A DNA stretch of 64,000 bases, taken from contig JBLIRR010000010.1 in NCBI GenBank assembly GCA_049472395.1, positions 62,001-126,000 of the forward strand, written 5' to 3'. Under the pieces are notes generated by a model. It saw only the letters and a list, made by a program, of their open reading frames with translations. It did not search any database and was not told the origin of the DNA. Source of the DNA: JBLIRR01 sp049472395 (GTDB taxonomy: Bacteria > SZUA-182 > DTGQ01 > JBLIRR01). The position numbers and the translations under genes are program-made. Below, one piece after another: positions 17,978 through 27,369 of this stretch. Position 1 is the first letter of the stretch. Each line of letters opens with the position of its first letter.

Positions 17978-18667
17978 ATGTGTAGGGATAATTCTAAAGA
18001 TCACAGAATCGGGCATCGAAAACGTCTAAGAGCCCGTTTTTTACAGGCAGGGCATGAAGCATTGGCTGACTATGAGCTCCTTGAACTGCTTCTTGGTTAC
18101 TGTATCCCAAGAAAGGATACAAAACTCTTAGCCAAAACCCTTATAAATACTTTTGGCTCATTCAGTGCTGTCTTTGATCAACCTGTTGAAAAGCTGCAAG
18201 AAATAAAGGGGAGTGGCCAGGCGGTGGCTGCTTTTCTCTTATCAATTAAAGCCTCTATGACTGAATATCTCAAAGAGCGGGCTGAAAATGCAACTTTTCT
18301 CTCTTCACCGCACGATGTGGCAAAATTTGTACGATTAGCTATCGGATCAGACCAGCGTGAATGCGTGATGGTGTTATGCCTTAATTCAGCAAACCGTTTA
18401 ATTCACCATGAAATTATGGCAAAAGGCACGGTAGATCAAGCACCTGTCTATTACAGGGAGATACTGAAACTTGCCCTTCTGCACAATGCGACGGCAATGA
18501 TATTGGTCCATAATCACCCAAGCGGAAATGCAGCTCCCTCTCGGGACGATCATCTGACAACTAAGAAATTAACTGCTCTTGCAGCAGAATTTAATATCGA
18601 GCTTTATGATCATCTTATTGTCTGTCCATCCTATGCATATAGCATCAAGAGTAATATAAGGCTTTAA
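17978..18667 (+). CDS. radC: RadC-family (UPF0758) JAB-domain protein
   Basis: 229 residues. An N-terminal helix-hairpin-helix region (LLELLLGYCIPRKDTK, then KLQEIKGSGQAVAAF) precedes the JAB/MPN domain, with the zinc site HNHPSGNAAPSRDD at about residues 178-191. Despite the name, a repair role has not held up in E. coli and the real function of the family is unsettled. No Shine-Dalgarno site is obvious. Transcribed divergently from the TolC-like gene. Confidence 0.93.
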   Translation: MCRDNSKDHRIGHRKRLRARFLQAGHEALADYELLELLLGYCIPRKDTKLLAKTLINTFGSFSAVFDQPVEKLQEIKGSGQAVAAFLLSIKASMTEYLKERAENATFLSSPHDVAKFVRLAIGSDQRECVMVLCLNSANRLIHHEIMAKGTVDQAPVYYREILKLALLHNATAMILVHNHPSGNAAPSRDDHLTTKKLTALAAEFNIELYDHLIVCPSYAYSIKSNIRL

Positions 18668-18699
18668 GAGAGGCTCCTATCTATTCATTCTGTTTTTTG

Positions 18700-18728
18700 T
18701 TGATAGGGAATAACTATTATGCTATATT
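18700..18728 (+). promoter_or_regulatory. Predicted promoter for the 18818 gene, queC and bamA
   Basis: TTGATA (18700-18705), 17 bases, TATATT (18723-18728). It lies about 90 bases before the first ATG; the three genes downstream are closely packed. Confidence 0.5.
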
Positions 18729-18817
18729 CTACTCATTAACATCAAATATTATTAAAATTATGCAGTAATTCTAGTTATCATAATTAAAATTGCTAAAAAT
18801 TATAGGAGTGCAACCGT

Positions 18818-19201
18818 ATGAAAAAATTTTTTTTTATAAGTAGTGTTCTTATGGTCTTTTTCTTGTGCAAAACCGGCCCTTGCACGCGCTTTGCCTATGC
18901 CAAAAACCAAGGAGAATCATTTCAAAATATTTTCAATAATACATTATGGGGGCTTGCTACAGGAGCAGTTATTTCTGCTGCCTATACATTAACCAAAAGC
19001 GACCCGGATAATGACACATGGCGGAAAAATTTGGGTATTGGAGCTACCATTGGGGCAATCGGAGGATTTAGTTACGGATTGGCTATTGAATCCGGCCCCA
19101 ATTTTAAGTTTAGGTTATCACCTTCGATGAGACTCTATAATTCTAAAGATAATTCGTCTGAAGTGGGTATACTATTAGATTGTTTTCATCTTTATTTCTA
19201 A
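18818..19201 (+). CDS. Small secreted protein with Gly-rich hydrophobic segments
   Basis: 127 residues with a signal peptide (to about FAYAKN, residue 30). Two Gly/Ala-rich stretches, LWGLATGAVISAAYTL and GIGATIGAIGGFSYGLAI, look like glycine-zipper membrane segments, followed by short amphipathic strands ending in FHLYF. A good GGAG site precedes the ATG. No known family is recognised. It is 9 bases ahead of queC and one gene from bamA, so an envelope role is plausible but unproven. Confidence 0.65.
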   Translation: MKKFFFISSVLMVFFLCKTGPCTRFAYAKNQGESFQNIFNNTLWGLATGAVISAAYTLTKSDPDNDTWRKNLGIGATIGAIGGFSYGLAIESGPNFKFRLSPSMRLYNSKDNSSEVGILLDCFHLYF

Positions 19202-19210
19202 ATAAGAATA

Positions 19211-19897
19211 ATGGGAAAAAAAGCAGTAGTGTTATTATCAGGTGGTATTGATTCCACTACCTGCATGGCCATCGCACAACAAGATGAATATGAACTTTAT
19301 GCCCTTACCTTTGATTATAACCAACGGCATAGGATAGAGATTCAATCGGCACAACGAATAGCCACTCTTTTTGGTGCTCAAAAACATCTCATTTTATCTA
19401 TTCCTTTAAGAGATATTGGGGGATCAGCCTTGACCGATACTATAGAGGTCCCTAAAAACAGGCCTTTGGAAAAAATAATTGCGAAGATCCCTTCTACCTA
19501 TGTTCCTGCACGCAATACGATCTTTCTTGCCTATGCTCTGGCATGGGCAGAAAGCCTCTCTATTGTCCATATATTTATAGGGGTAAATGCCATTGACTAT
19601 TCAGGGTATCCTGATTGTAGACCGAAATTTATCCTCGCCTTTGAAAAATTGGCCAATATCGCCACTAAAATAGGAGTTGAAGAGACGCACCCTATAAAAA
19701 TTCACACTCCCCTCATTTCTCTTACCAAGGATCAAATTATTCGGAAAGGGACGCAATTAGGAATTGACTATTCTTTGACTTATTCTTGTTATGATCCCGA
19801 TCCCGACGGATATCCCTGTGGTAAATGTGATAGCTGCCAATTGAGAAAAAAAGGATTTCATTCCGCCGGAATAAAAGATCCCCTGATCAATGAATAA
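19211..19897 (+). CDS. queC: 7-cyano-7-deazaguanine synthase
   Basis: Makes preQ0 from 7-carboxy-7-deazaguanine, ammonia and ATP for queuosine. 228 residues. The PP-loop LLSGGIDSTT is at the N-terminus, YVPARNTIFL in the middle, and the zinc-binding Cys set SCYDPDPDGYPCGKCDSCQLR at the C-terminus. The gene overlaps bamA by 8 bases. queA is 9 kb away; queD, queE and tgt are not in the window. Confidence 0.96.
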   Translation: MGKKAVVLLSGGIDSTTCMAIAQQDEYELYALTFDYNQRHRIEIQSAQRIATLFGAQKHLILSIPLRDIGGSALTDTIEVPKNRPLEKIIAKIPSTYVPARNTIFLAYALAWAESLSIVHIFIGVNAIDYSGYPDCRPKFILAFEKLANIATKIGVEETHPIKIHTPLISLTKDQIIRKGTQLGIDYSLTYSCYDPDPDGYPCGKCDSCQLRKKGFHSAGIKDPLINE

Positions 19898-22562
19898 GGA
19901 ACAATATTCCGAAACAAAAATCCCTCAAGGTAAATGGCTCAGGTTACTGGTTTTCTTATTACTCTTCCTTATTTGTATCCCCCATTACGGTGCTTCAACC
20001 GAGACTTTTCCTTTAATACGAGAGATCAAAATACAGGGAAATTTCCCCATCTTTAAACGGGACCTTTTTAGAGTTATTCAATTAAGAACTGGTGATGAAT
20101 TAAAAAAAGAAAGCCTTGAAGAAGCCATGAATAAAATCAAAGAGGTATATCTTGATGAAGGATACGATAGGGTGAATGTATGGCCTCTCATAAGGCCGTA
20201 TAAAACGCATGAGGATCTGGCACAAGAACAGGTTATCCTGACATTTTCTATTTCCAGGGGCCCCAAAACGCTCATTCAAGAGATAGAGATTATCAGTATT
20301 GAGAAAGGAGAAGAAAAATCAGTCCTTACTCAATCTATACGAGATAAAGAATCACGAAGAAAAAAAAAGATGACCACCTATTGGGAAGATTTCTTGAGCT
20401 CTCTAGCTCTTAAGCCAGGAATGACTCTGAAAAGGAGCAAATTAAAAGAAAAACTAAAGAGAAGGGAAGAATTATTTGTGAGAGAGGGCTATTTAAAGGC
20501 CCGGCTCTGGTATACGACTGAACCATTTGGAAAGCATGTAAAATTAATTATTCATTGCAGCATGGGTGCACACCTCAAAATAAAGATAATCGGAAATAAA
20601 AATATCAAAAGCAGCCGTCTCTTAGACTTAATGGTATTTTGGTTTACGCGATCATACGATCGCTTTGAAATCGAGGAGAGCGCGGCAAAGATTCTTAGTT
20701 TTTATCAAGATAACGGCTTTTTATCCGCAAAGGTAACCCCTGAATGGAAACCTGTTGATGAGCCATATGCCTCAGATCAAGAGATTATTTTCAAAATAGA
20801 GGAGGGCCCCTGTACATATCTTAAAAGGATCCATTTCTTTAATAATCACCATATTTCTTCAAAAAAAATTAAAAAACAAATACTTGCATTGGAGGGATTA
20901 TCTCTTCTGGGACGACCATTTAAGTCTCTTACATTTAAGGAGGATATTGAGGCTATTAAAATGCTTTACAAATCACGAGGATTTAACCAGATAGAGGTAA
21001 AAACGGAGATTGTAAAAATAAATGATACCACAATAGAGATCAACATTATTTTTAAAGAAGGTCCTCAATCAAAATTAGGGGAGATTAATATTTTAGGAAA
21101 CCACTCCTTTTCGTCGGCCCGGCTTCTTAAGCAATTACAATTAAAAAAACATGCCCCTTTCTACCCAAAGTTATGGCAAGAGGATAAACGTCAGCTTGGC
21201 CTTTTTTATGCGGAGCATGGGTTCCCCTATGTACGGATCTTTGCTGACCATGAAATTAATGATAACACAGCGGAAGTTATTATTAAATATAGAATAGAAG
21301 AGGGAAAACCAGCCTACTTCGGCAAAAGCACCATTTCTAGAAATCTTATTACCAAGGACCGGGTCATCCTCCTGTCATTGGCATATAAGGAAGGAGATCC
21401 TTTTAGCCCTCAAAAGCTTGCGGAGACAAGGGAACGACTGTATAATCTAGGGCTATTCCAATCCATAAACATAGAGCCGCTCGAAATTGATAAAAAACCT
21501 GAAATAATCAATTGTCTGATTGAGGTAACAGAGATGAGAACCGGCCGTTTAAACTTTGGCCCTGGATTTAATTCACGGGATGGGTATAGAGGCTATGTTG
21601 AAATCAGAGAGGATAATCTATGGGGAAGAGCTATCTCAGGGTCATTTCGCGCTGATTATTTTGGTATTGGCAACAAGGTAACAACTGGCGGTGGAATCGA
21701 GAAAAATGATAAATATACCCTCACCTTAAAGGATCCTCTCTTTATCCCGAAGTATAAAATAGAGGGAGAAACCAAATTATATACTGAATTTAAAGAAAAA
21801 GAGGGATATAACATAATGACTACTGGCTGGCAGGCAAAAATAACCAGATCCCTCACCCGGAAAATGAAAATATCACTTAATTATCATTTAGACTTTTCTC
21901 AGTTTAGTAAAATTAAAATCTCACCGGCGAGCATTCCGGATGAGGATAAAAAATTATCCATCAGTCATATTATGCCAACCCTTTCGTATGATAGCAGGGA
22001 TGATTTTATGGACCCTCATAGTGGACACTACTCAACTGTTTCTCTTGACCTTGCCGGAGGACCAATGAAAGGTGATACAAACTATTATAAAATAAAGGCT
22101 GAATCAAGATGGTTTTTCCCTATTATTGATAATATTACTTTTGCTTCATCGATTAAGATGGGTCTTGTGAATGAGTATAGTGATACTCAAACTGTCCCTG
22201 TTGATGAAAAATTCTTTGCCGGTGGTATCAACACTATACGTGGATATGAAGAAGACTCCATTGGCGAGCAGGATGATCCTATGCCAGGAGGAAATAAAGT
22301 GTGGATAAACAATCTGGAACTTCGCTTTCCACTCTTTAAAGGGCTTAAAGGGGTTCTCTTCTGGGACTCCGGCTATGTCTGGGAGGAGATGGAAATACAA
22401 GATATAAAACTTACACACCTTGTCCATGGGATTGGTTTTGGGTTGCGCGTATTAACCCCTGTTGGCCCGATCCGAGCAGACATCGGCTTTCCTTTTGATA
22501 TTGATAAACCTGAAAAGAAACATCGAGGAATTTTTTATATCAGCATAGGCCATGCCTTTTAA
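19890..22562 (+). CDS. bamA: BamA/Omp85 outer membrane assembly protein
   Basis: 890 residues. After a signal peptide (residues about 15-38) come about five POTRA modules, recognisable from repeated units such as IKIIGNKNIKSSRLLDLM and INILGNHSFSSARLLKQL. A 16-strand Omp85 barrel follows, with GGINTIRGYEEDSIG (the conserved RGY lid-lock motif) and the ending FYISIGHAF with a terminal Phe. It inserts outer-membrane proteins and shows the organism is diderm. The first POTRA is followed by a charged insertion. TamA-like membership is possible, but the POTRA number favours BamA. Its stop overlaps the convergent kinase gene by 4 bases. Confidence 0.9.
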   Translation: MNKEQYSETKIPQGKWLRLLVFLLLFLICIPHYGASTETFPLIREIKIQGNFPIFKRDLFRVIQLRTGDELKKESLEEAMNKIKEVYLDEGYDRVNVWPLIRPYKTHEDLAQEQVILTFSISRGPKTLIQEIEIISIEKGEEKSVLTQSIRDKESRRKKKMTTYWEDFLSSLALKPGMTLKRSKLKEKLKRREELFVREGYLKARLWYTTEPFGKHVKLIIHCSMGAHLKIKIIGNKNIKSSRLLDLMVFWFTRSYDRFEIEESAAKILSFYQDNGFLSAKVTPEWKPVDEPYASDQEIIFKIEEGPCTYLKRIHFFNNHHISSKKIKKQILALEGLSLLGRPFKSLTFKEDIEAIKMLYKSRGFNQIEVKTEIVKINDTTIEINIIFKEGPQSKLGEINILGNHSFSSARLLKQLQLKKHAPFYPKLWQEDKRQLGLFYAEHGFPYVRIFADHEINDNTAEVIIKYRIEEGKPAYFGKSTISRNLITKDRVILLSLAYKEGDPFSPQKLAETRERLYNLGLFQSINIEPLEIDKKPEIINCLIEVTEMRTGRLNFGPGFNSRDGYRGYVEIREDNLWGRAISGSFRADYFGIGNKVTTGGGIEKNDKYTLTLKDPLFIPKYKIEGETKLYTEFKEKEGYNIMTTGWQAKITRSLTRKMKISLNYHLDFSQFSKIKISPASIPDEDKKLSISHIMPTLSYDSRDDFMDPHSGHYSTVSLDLAGGPMKGDTNYYKIKAESRWFFPIIDNITFASSIKMGLVNEYSDTQTVPVDEKFFAGGINTIRGYEEDSIGEQDDPMPGGNKVWINNLELRFPLFKGLKGVLFWDSGYVWEEMEIQDIKLTHLVHGIGFGLRVLTPVGPIRADIGFPFDIDKPEKKHRGIFYISIGHAF

Positions 22563-25500
22563 AAACTTGGCATATCACACAGTAAGCCCTTCGCCTGATT
22601 CTTAAATTGTTCAAATTCTATCATCAAATTATCAACTATTCGTGAGGTCTCATCAAAATTGTTCTCTTTACACAGTTTCTCTATTTCAGAAACCCTTTCA
22701 ATTAAGGTATAGGCAGAGAGGTTACCGGCTGAGCCTATGATATATTGGACAAGATCTTCAATCTCTTGATTATCTTTATTTTCAATAGAGGATCGGATCT
22801 TTGCAACCAAATCAGGAAATTCCTCTATAAACATATGCACTAACTGATACAACATTTCCACATCATCCTCCGCCTGACTCAACGCTTTTCGGGCATCCCA
22901 AATAAAGGGGGCGATTTTGGATATGTTCCAGCGAGTGAGAATATCCCTGAGCTGATCCTCTTTGACCGGTTTGGTTATATAATCATCAATACCGCTCTCA
23001 AGGCACATCTCACGAAATTCTTTAATAGGGCGTGCTGTCATTGCAATAATGGGAAGATGGCTATTGTTATCCATATGAGACTCCCTTTCTCGTATCTTTT
23101 TCGTTGTTTCATATCCATTTAATACAGGCATCTGTATATCCATTAAAACGAGATCATACTCATTAGCCTCCAACAATATCAATGCTTTTTTTCCATTTTC
23201 AGCACAGCTCACCCTGCATCCCTCCATTGCAAGCTGGGTTCTAATTTCCTTTTGATTAATCAAGTTATCCTCAACCAATAAAACATGTTTCTTGCTCTGC
23301 TCTCCTGAAATACTGTACTTCGTAATGAGTTCTTGATTGTCCCCCCCTTCCTGGATTGTGACGAGTGTCGACAACATGTCTGATTCTGAAACAGGTGGTG
23401 ATAAATACGCTCTCACTGAACTTTCTTTGCAACGGGCAAAATCTCCAGGCAGACTATAGAATGGTAATAAGATAATAGACAAATCAGATAATGCCGGATT
23501 ATTCTTGATATGCTTTGCCATCTCAAAAATATTTTTCTCCGGCATAGAAGAATTATCAACCATAAGAAAATGATAAGGCAACTGGGCTCGCTCTGCACTC
23601 TCTAACTTTTCCATCATCTCCTTTTCATTATGAGCTTCATGTATTGTAATGTTGTAAGATGCGAGCTCCTTACTCAGTTTTTTCCGCATCTTTGTGATGG
23701 GATTAAAAATCAAAGCTCGCATTCCCTTTAAATCTTTTACTGTTTTTACTTTTTTTGAGTTTTCTTGTGGAAGGGCAGGTGGCACGCGAACGAGAGATGA
23801 AAAATAAAGAACTTTCTCCTTATTTTCTTTATTCTCTATCCAGATCCTTCCATCCATCAATTTTATTAAGGCCTTAATCAATGATATAGTGAGGTCCGAT
23901 TCATTTTCATGACTAAAGGCTGAAAACATCTTATATCGATTGTAGGAATGCCTGCTATCTCCCCTATACGTAAGGGAAAACTGTAACGGACACAGATCAT
24001 CTTTTTTATACCCATTCGAAGCAATTTTTATCCCAATTATAAGTGTGCCTTTTTCGCTCAATTTAATAACATGTTTTATTACACTTTGAAGGACCTGGCG
24101 AACTCGCTCTGGATCCCCTAAGAGAAGATTTGGTATCTCGGGGCTTATATCGCACGAAAGTTCCAGCTTCTTTTCCTCTAATTCCTCTGTAAATTGATGA
24201 AAAACCTCTTCTAATAAGGTAACAAGATTAAACCTCATTTTTTCTATTTTAAGAGTATTAAGTTTAATATTTTTATAATCAATAATATTATTAATTACCT
24301 CAAAAAATGAAAAAGCAGATAATTTGATTTGATCTATGTATTTGTGCTGTTCTTCATCCATTATCCTTTCGCCCATAAGCCGGGCTATCTTAAAAATACT
24401 AATAACCGGAAAGCTCAGCTCATCACTTAAAAAAGCACATAATTGATTTTTTGTATTTTTTGAATATTTATGTGCCTTTTTAATAAAAAAAAGCTCTCTT
24501 TCTTTTTCCGTATTATCGCTCTTGACCCTCATCTCCTCTGTAATATCTTTAAAGAATTGAATTATACCAATCACATTCTTTTTATTATCCTTTAATCCGG
24601 TTGCATTAAGCTGCAACCATACCTCATCTTTTGTACCATTATACTTGAATTCTTTTCGTAGAGTAGTTATCCCACTCTCAAGTATACCTTTAAACTTGCA
24701 TTTTTTGCCTTGACAATCAGTAAATAAAGAATTTTCAAAACATTTTTTTCCTACCTGCTCCTCAACAGGAATCCCAATTAGTGAGGCCATTTTAGGATTA
24801 GCTAAAAGAACGTTTAACTCATTATCTAATACGCGGATACCATCAGCAGCAGCTTCAAAAATTGCCTTAAATATATTGTTCTCAGTTTTTACTCCCCCCC
24901 TTGATTTAGGAAGATCCTGCATAGTGTTAAATTCATTCTTAATCTTTTTCATCATTATTTTAAAATTATGCATGAGCGAAGATAACTCTTGTGGACACTC
25001 TATATTTAAATCATAATCATATAAATCGCTTTCCATACCCGATTCGATAACACGGCACATCTTTTCTTCTAACCAGCTTAATGGATTAAAAATAGTAAGG
25101 TAAAAATTCCACATACCAATGATAGAAACACACATGGTAACACATAAACAACATATAATAATACCTTTTGCCCATGAAGAGGACATAAAATACTGTCCTT
25201 GCTTTAATTCAGTGCTCGCTCTGGTTGTTACGACATACCACTGTTTCTGATCAAGGGGCATTTGCCTATAATGAGCCCACCATTTATCGCCATTATGATA
25301 AAAATGAAAAGGTACATTTTCTTGTTCAGATAGATGTTGTTTTAATGCATTGACAAGGTCCTTTATGACATTGGCCGGAGTCGAACACGAACTGAAAACG
25401 ACTAAAGGATCACCTTCTTCAGAAGTAGTATCCACGAGGGCTGCATATATATTATTATCCTGACTTGTGTTTTTAAAAATGCAATTGGAAATAGAATGTG

Positions 25501-26125
25501 CGTCCATTCTTATTAACAAAACAGCCAATCGCTTCCCCATTATATCAATAGGAGTGGCATAATGTATTTCAGAGCGAGTTGAAATGTAAAATGCCTTTAA
25601 ACTTTTAAAATTGGGCTCCATTGTCTCCTGAAACCACTTTCTGTCCCCAACATACCGCTCTCCTCCCTTATCCTCTACTCCACAAAGAAGATAGCCATTT
25701 CTCCAATAAAGATCAATGCTTTTTATCTGGGATGAGTGTTGTGCAACTTCTTTAAAGTAGGTATAGAGGGGTGTGTAATACAAAGAGGGTTCTTTCAATT
25801 CAATACATTGTTTCTTCTTGTTTAATCTCCCACTCAGCCTCACTTGATAAAGAAGGGATTGTAGTTGATTATGCGATGATATAATCGCTATATTTTCAAG
25901 ATGGTTATTCAACTGGATAATTATTTTTTCATTGATATTATTGGCAGCAACAGCTATCTTTTCCCGCTCATTTTTATTAAGCGTCTCAATATGTATTTCC
26001 TTTTTCGAGCCTTTGGAAAATAAGAGCACTCCGCCTACAATCAGTAAAGGAATAAATGCTACAAGATTATAAAAAATAAATTTATGTGCGAGTCTATGGT
26101 ATTTGTGCTCGGGGCGCTCCGCCAT
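22559..26125 (-). CDS. Very large hybrid sensor-kinase-like protein with degenerate kinase and Hpt domains
   Basis: 1188 residues. Order: N-terminal membrane segment (about 15-32), periplasmic dCache-like sensor, second membrane segment near 315-340, HAMP-like linker, PAS domain (about 420-530, with a PAC end), HisKA/HATPase-like region (about 550-780), two receiver domains, and a C-terminal Hpt-like helical domain. The phosphoacceptor position in the H-box reads SDELSFP instead of SHEIRTP (Asp568). The N-box reads IKHVIKLS, with His685 replacing Asn, and the GTGLGL loop is absent. The first receiver keeps a possible Asp857; the second is intact (Asp996 in LVLMDIQMPV, with the later TKP Lys). 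The Hpt motif reads VQYIIGSAGN with Gln1127 replacing His. It therefore looks unable to autophosphorylate. Confidence 0.88.
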   Translation of the reverse strand: MAERPEHKYHRLAHKFIFYNLVAFIPLLIVGGVLLFSKGSKKEIHIETLNKNEREKIAVAANNINEKIIIQLNNHLENIAIISSHNQLQSLLYQVRLSGRLNKKKQCIELKEPSLYYTPLYTYFKEVAQHSSQIKSIDLYWRNGYLLCGVEDKGGERYVGDRKWFQETMEPNFKSLKAFYISTRSEIHYATPIDIMGKRLAVLLIRMDAHSISNCIFKNTSQDNNIYAALVDTTSEEGDPLVVFSSCSTPANVIKDLVNALKQHLSEQENVPFHFYHNGDKWWAHYRQMPLDQKQWYVVTTRASTELKQGQYFMSSSWAKGIIICCLCVTMCVSIIGMWNFYLTIFNPLSWLEEKMCRVIESGMESDLYDYDLNIECPQELSSLMHNFKIMMKKIKNEFNTMQDLPKSRGGVKTENNIFKAIFEAAADGIRVLDNELNVLLANPKMASLIGIPVEEQVGKKCFENSLFTDCQGKKCKFKGILESGITTLRKEFKYNGTKDEVWLQLNATGLKDNKKNVIGIIQFFKDITEEMRVKSDNTEKERELFFIKKAHKYSKNTKNQLCAFLSDELSFPVISIFKIARLMGERIMDEEQHKYIDQIKLSAFSFFEVINNIIDYKNIKLNTLKIEKMRFNLVTLLEEVFHQFTEELEEKKLELSCDISPEIPNLLLGDPERVRQVLQSVIKHVIKLSEKGTLIIGIKIASNGYKKDDLCPLQFSLTYRGDSRHSYNRYKMFSAFSHENESDLTISLIKALIKLMDGRIWIENKENKEKVLYFSSLVRVPPALPQENSKKVKTVKDLKGMRALIFNPITKMRKKLSKELASYNITIHEAHNEKEMMEKLESAERAQLPYHFLMVDNSSMPEKNIFEMAKHIKNNPALSDLSIILLPFYSLPGDFARCKESSVRAYLSPPVSESDMLSTLVTIQEGGDNQELITKYSISGEQSKKHVLLVEDNLINQKEIRTQLAMEGCRVSCAENGKKALILLEANEYDLVLMDIQMPVLNGYETTKKIRERESHMDNNSHLPIIAMTARPIKEFREMCLESGIDDYITKPVKEDQLRDILTRWNISKIAPFIWDARKALSQAEDDVEMLYQLVHMFIEEFPDLVAKIRSSIENKDNQEIEDLVQYIIGSAGNLSAYTLIERVSEIEKLCKENNFDETSRIVDNLMIEFEQFKNQAKGLLCDMPSF

Positions 26126-26156
26126 GATAATAATCCTTGAACCTTCAATTAAAACT

Positions 26157-27200
26157 TTATTTATTTATCGGATATAATCTGGAGGCGGATCGAATAAGAC
26201 CGACAGGACCTGTCATCATCATATTGCCGCCTGGCGCGGCAAATGTCACGTTAAGGGGGGTATCTTTTAATTTATCTCTGTTAGGTCCTGTGACAATAAT
26301 ATCCTTTAATTCCAAGGGTTCATATGAGGCAAACGATACAAAGCCATGACCCTGATCTTCATATATCTCTTCATTGCTAATCTGTCCTCTACTAAACCTT
26401 TCTAATAATATAATTAATTTTTCTGTAGTCAACCTTTTGGTATGATGCTCCATAAAAGCATCTATCCTGCCATTAAAAACTATCGCCGCCACTGTATGAC
26501 CATTTCCTATATTCACAATCATATAAGGACCTTCCCGATTTTCAGCAGCGCCTGCAATGGCAGAAAAAGCGCTGTCCATTATTAATACTGGCTTTCCAAT
26601 ATCCCTCTGGGCTGCATTAACGGCTGATTGCATCCTTTTATAGCACAGAGGTACTTCATTATCACGAAATGCCTGGCTGTAAATATGAGCATCATTCCGA
26701 AGACGTTCCTCTATCATTTTAAAGCGAAATTTTCGATCAGGAAGTCCTTCTTGCGAGCTTCCATGATCCTGCAGGGCAATAGCAACAAGATCAATTGGAA
26801 AATATACTCCAAGCTTTTCAAGAAAATTTAAAAATAATACTATATCTATTTCCTGACAATGAATTCTCTTGAAATATGCTGCTTCACCTTGATTTCCTAT
26901 CCTTATTCCCAAAGCTCTCACTTCATCAAGATTATCTCTTACTGTATAGGCACAAGACTCTTCCATTACCACACGATAATCCTGTTTTAAATGTTTCTTT
27001 AATGATTTTACTAAAGGCCCCCCTCCTATGGTATCGCCGGTAAGTAATAAATTTTCCTTAATTGCAGCAACTCGTTGAGAAAGAATATGTGTCGGAGAGG
27101 GCAGAACCATTGAAATGCAGTTTTCGATATTTGTTTTGTTATTATAAAAAAGAATATCCTGCGTGCCTGCGCCTATATCTATCGCCAAAATATTATCCAT
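26157..27200 (-). CDS. DUF1786 (COG4012) putative ASKHA-fold protein
   Basis: 347 residues starting with LAIDIGAGTQDILFY, the phosphate-1-like loop of actin/hexokinase/Hsp70-fold ATPases and the hallmark of DUF1786. A second Gly-rich segment, MIVNIGNGHTVAAIVFNGR (about 225-243), would be phosphate-2. The C-terminus has GPVGLIRSASRLYP. No biochemical function is established. It lies 31 bases upstream of the hybrid kinase-like gene on the same strand and has its own promoter, so the two may be cotranscribed. Confidence 0.85.
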   Translation of the reverse strand: MDNILAIDIGAGTQDILFYNNKTNIENCISMVLPSPTHILSQRVAAIKENLLLTGDTIGGGPLVKSLKKHLKQDYRVVMEESCAYTVRDNLDEVRALGIRIGNQGEAAYFKRIHCQEIDIVLFLNFLEKLGVYFPIDLVAIALQDHGSSQEGLPDRKFRFKMIEERLRNDAHIYSQAFRDNEVPLCYKRMQSAVNAAQRDIGKPVLIMDSAFSAIAGAAENREGPYMIVNIGNGHTVAAIVFNGRIDAFMEHHTKRLTTEKLIILLERFSRGQISNEEIYEDQGHGFVSFASYEPLELKDIIVTGPNRDKLKDTPLNVTFAAPGGNMMMTGPVGLIRSASRLYPINK

Positions 27201-27210
27201 ACACTAATTT

Positions 27211-27236
27211 TTTTCCGTGCAAATTTTCCGTGCAAA
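27211..27236. repeat. 13-bp tandem duplication in the leader of the DUF1786 gene
   Basis: TTTTCCGTGCAAA occurs twice head to tail. On the minus strand each copy contributes a GGAAA that could act as a ribosome-binding site, and it lies between the predicted promoter and the ATG at 27200. Confidence 0.7.
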
Positions 27237-27249
27237 ATAAAATTACTTA

Positions 27250-27278
27250 TATATACCACAGACCAGTGTATTTTACAA
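27250..27278 (-). promoter_or_regulatory. Predicted promoter of the DUF1786/hybrid-kinase genes
   Basis: Minus strand TTGTAA (27273-27278), 17 bases, TATATA (27250-27255), 50 bases before the start at 27200. It is back to back with the promoter at 27296. Confidence 0.5.
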
Positions 27279-27295
27279 GAATTACTGGGTGATCC

Positions 27296-27324
27296 TTGCA
27301 AAAGATTCTTCTCCATGCTATAAA
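27296..27324 (+). promoter_or_regulatory. Predicted promoter of the SpoIID-like gene and queA
   Basis: TTGCAA (27296-27301), 17 bases, TATAAA (27319-27324), about 45 bases before the chosen start. Confidence 0.5.
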
Positions 27325-27369
27325 TGTATGATGAAAAATAATATCCTTTAATTTTTGGAAATTGAGGGG

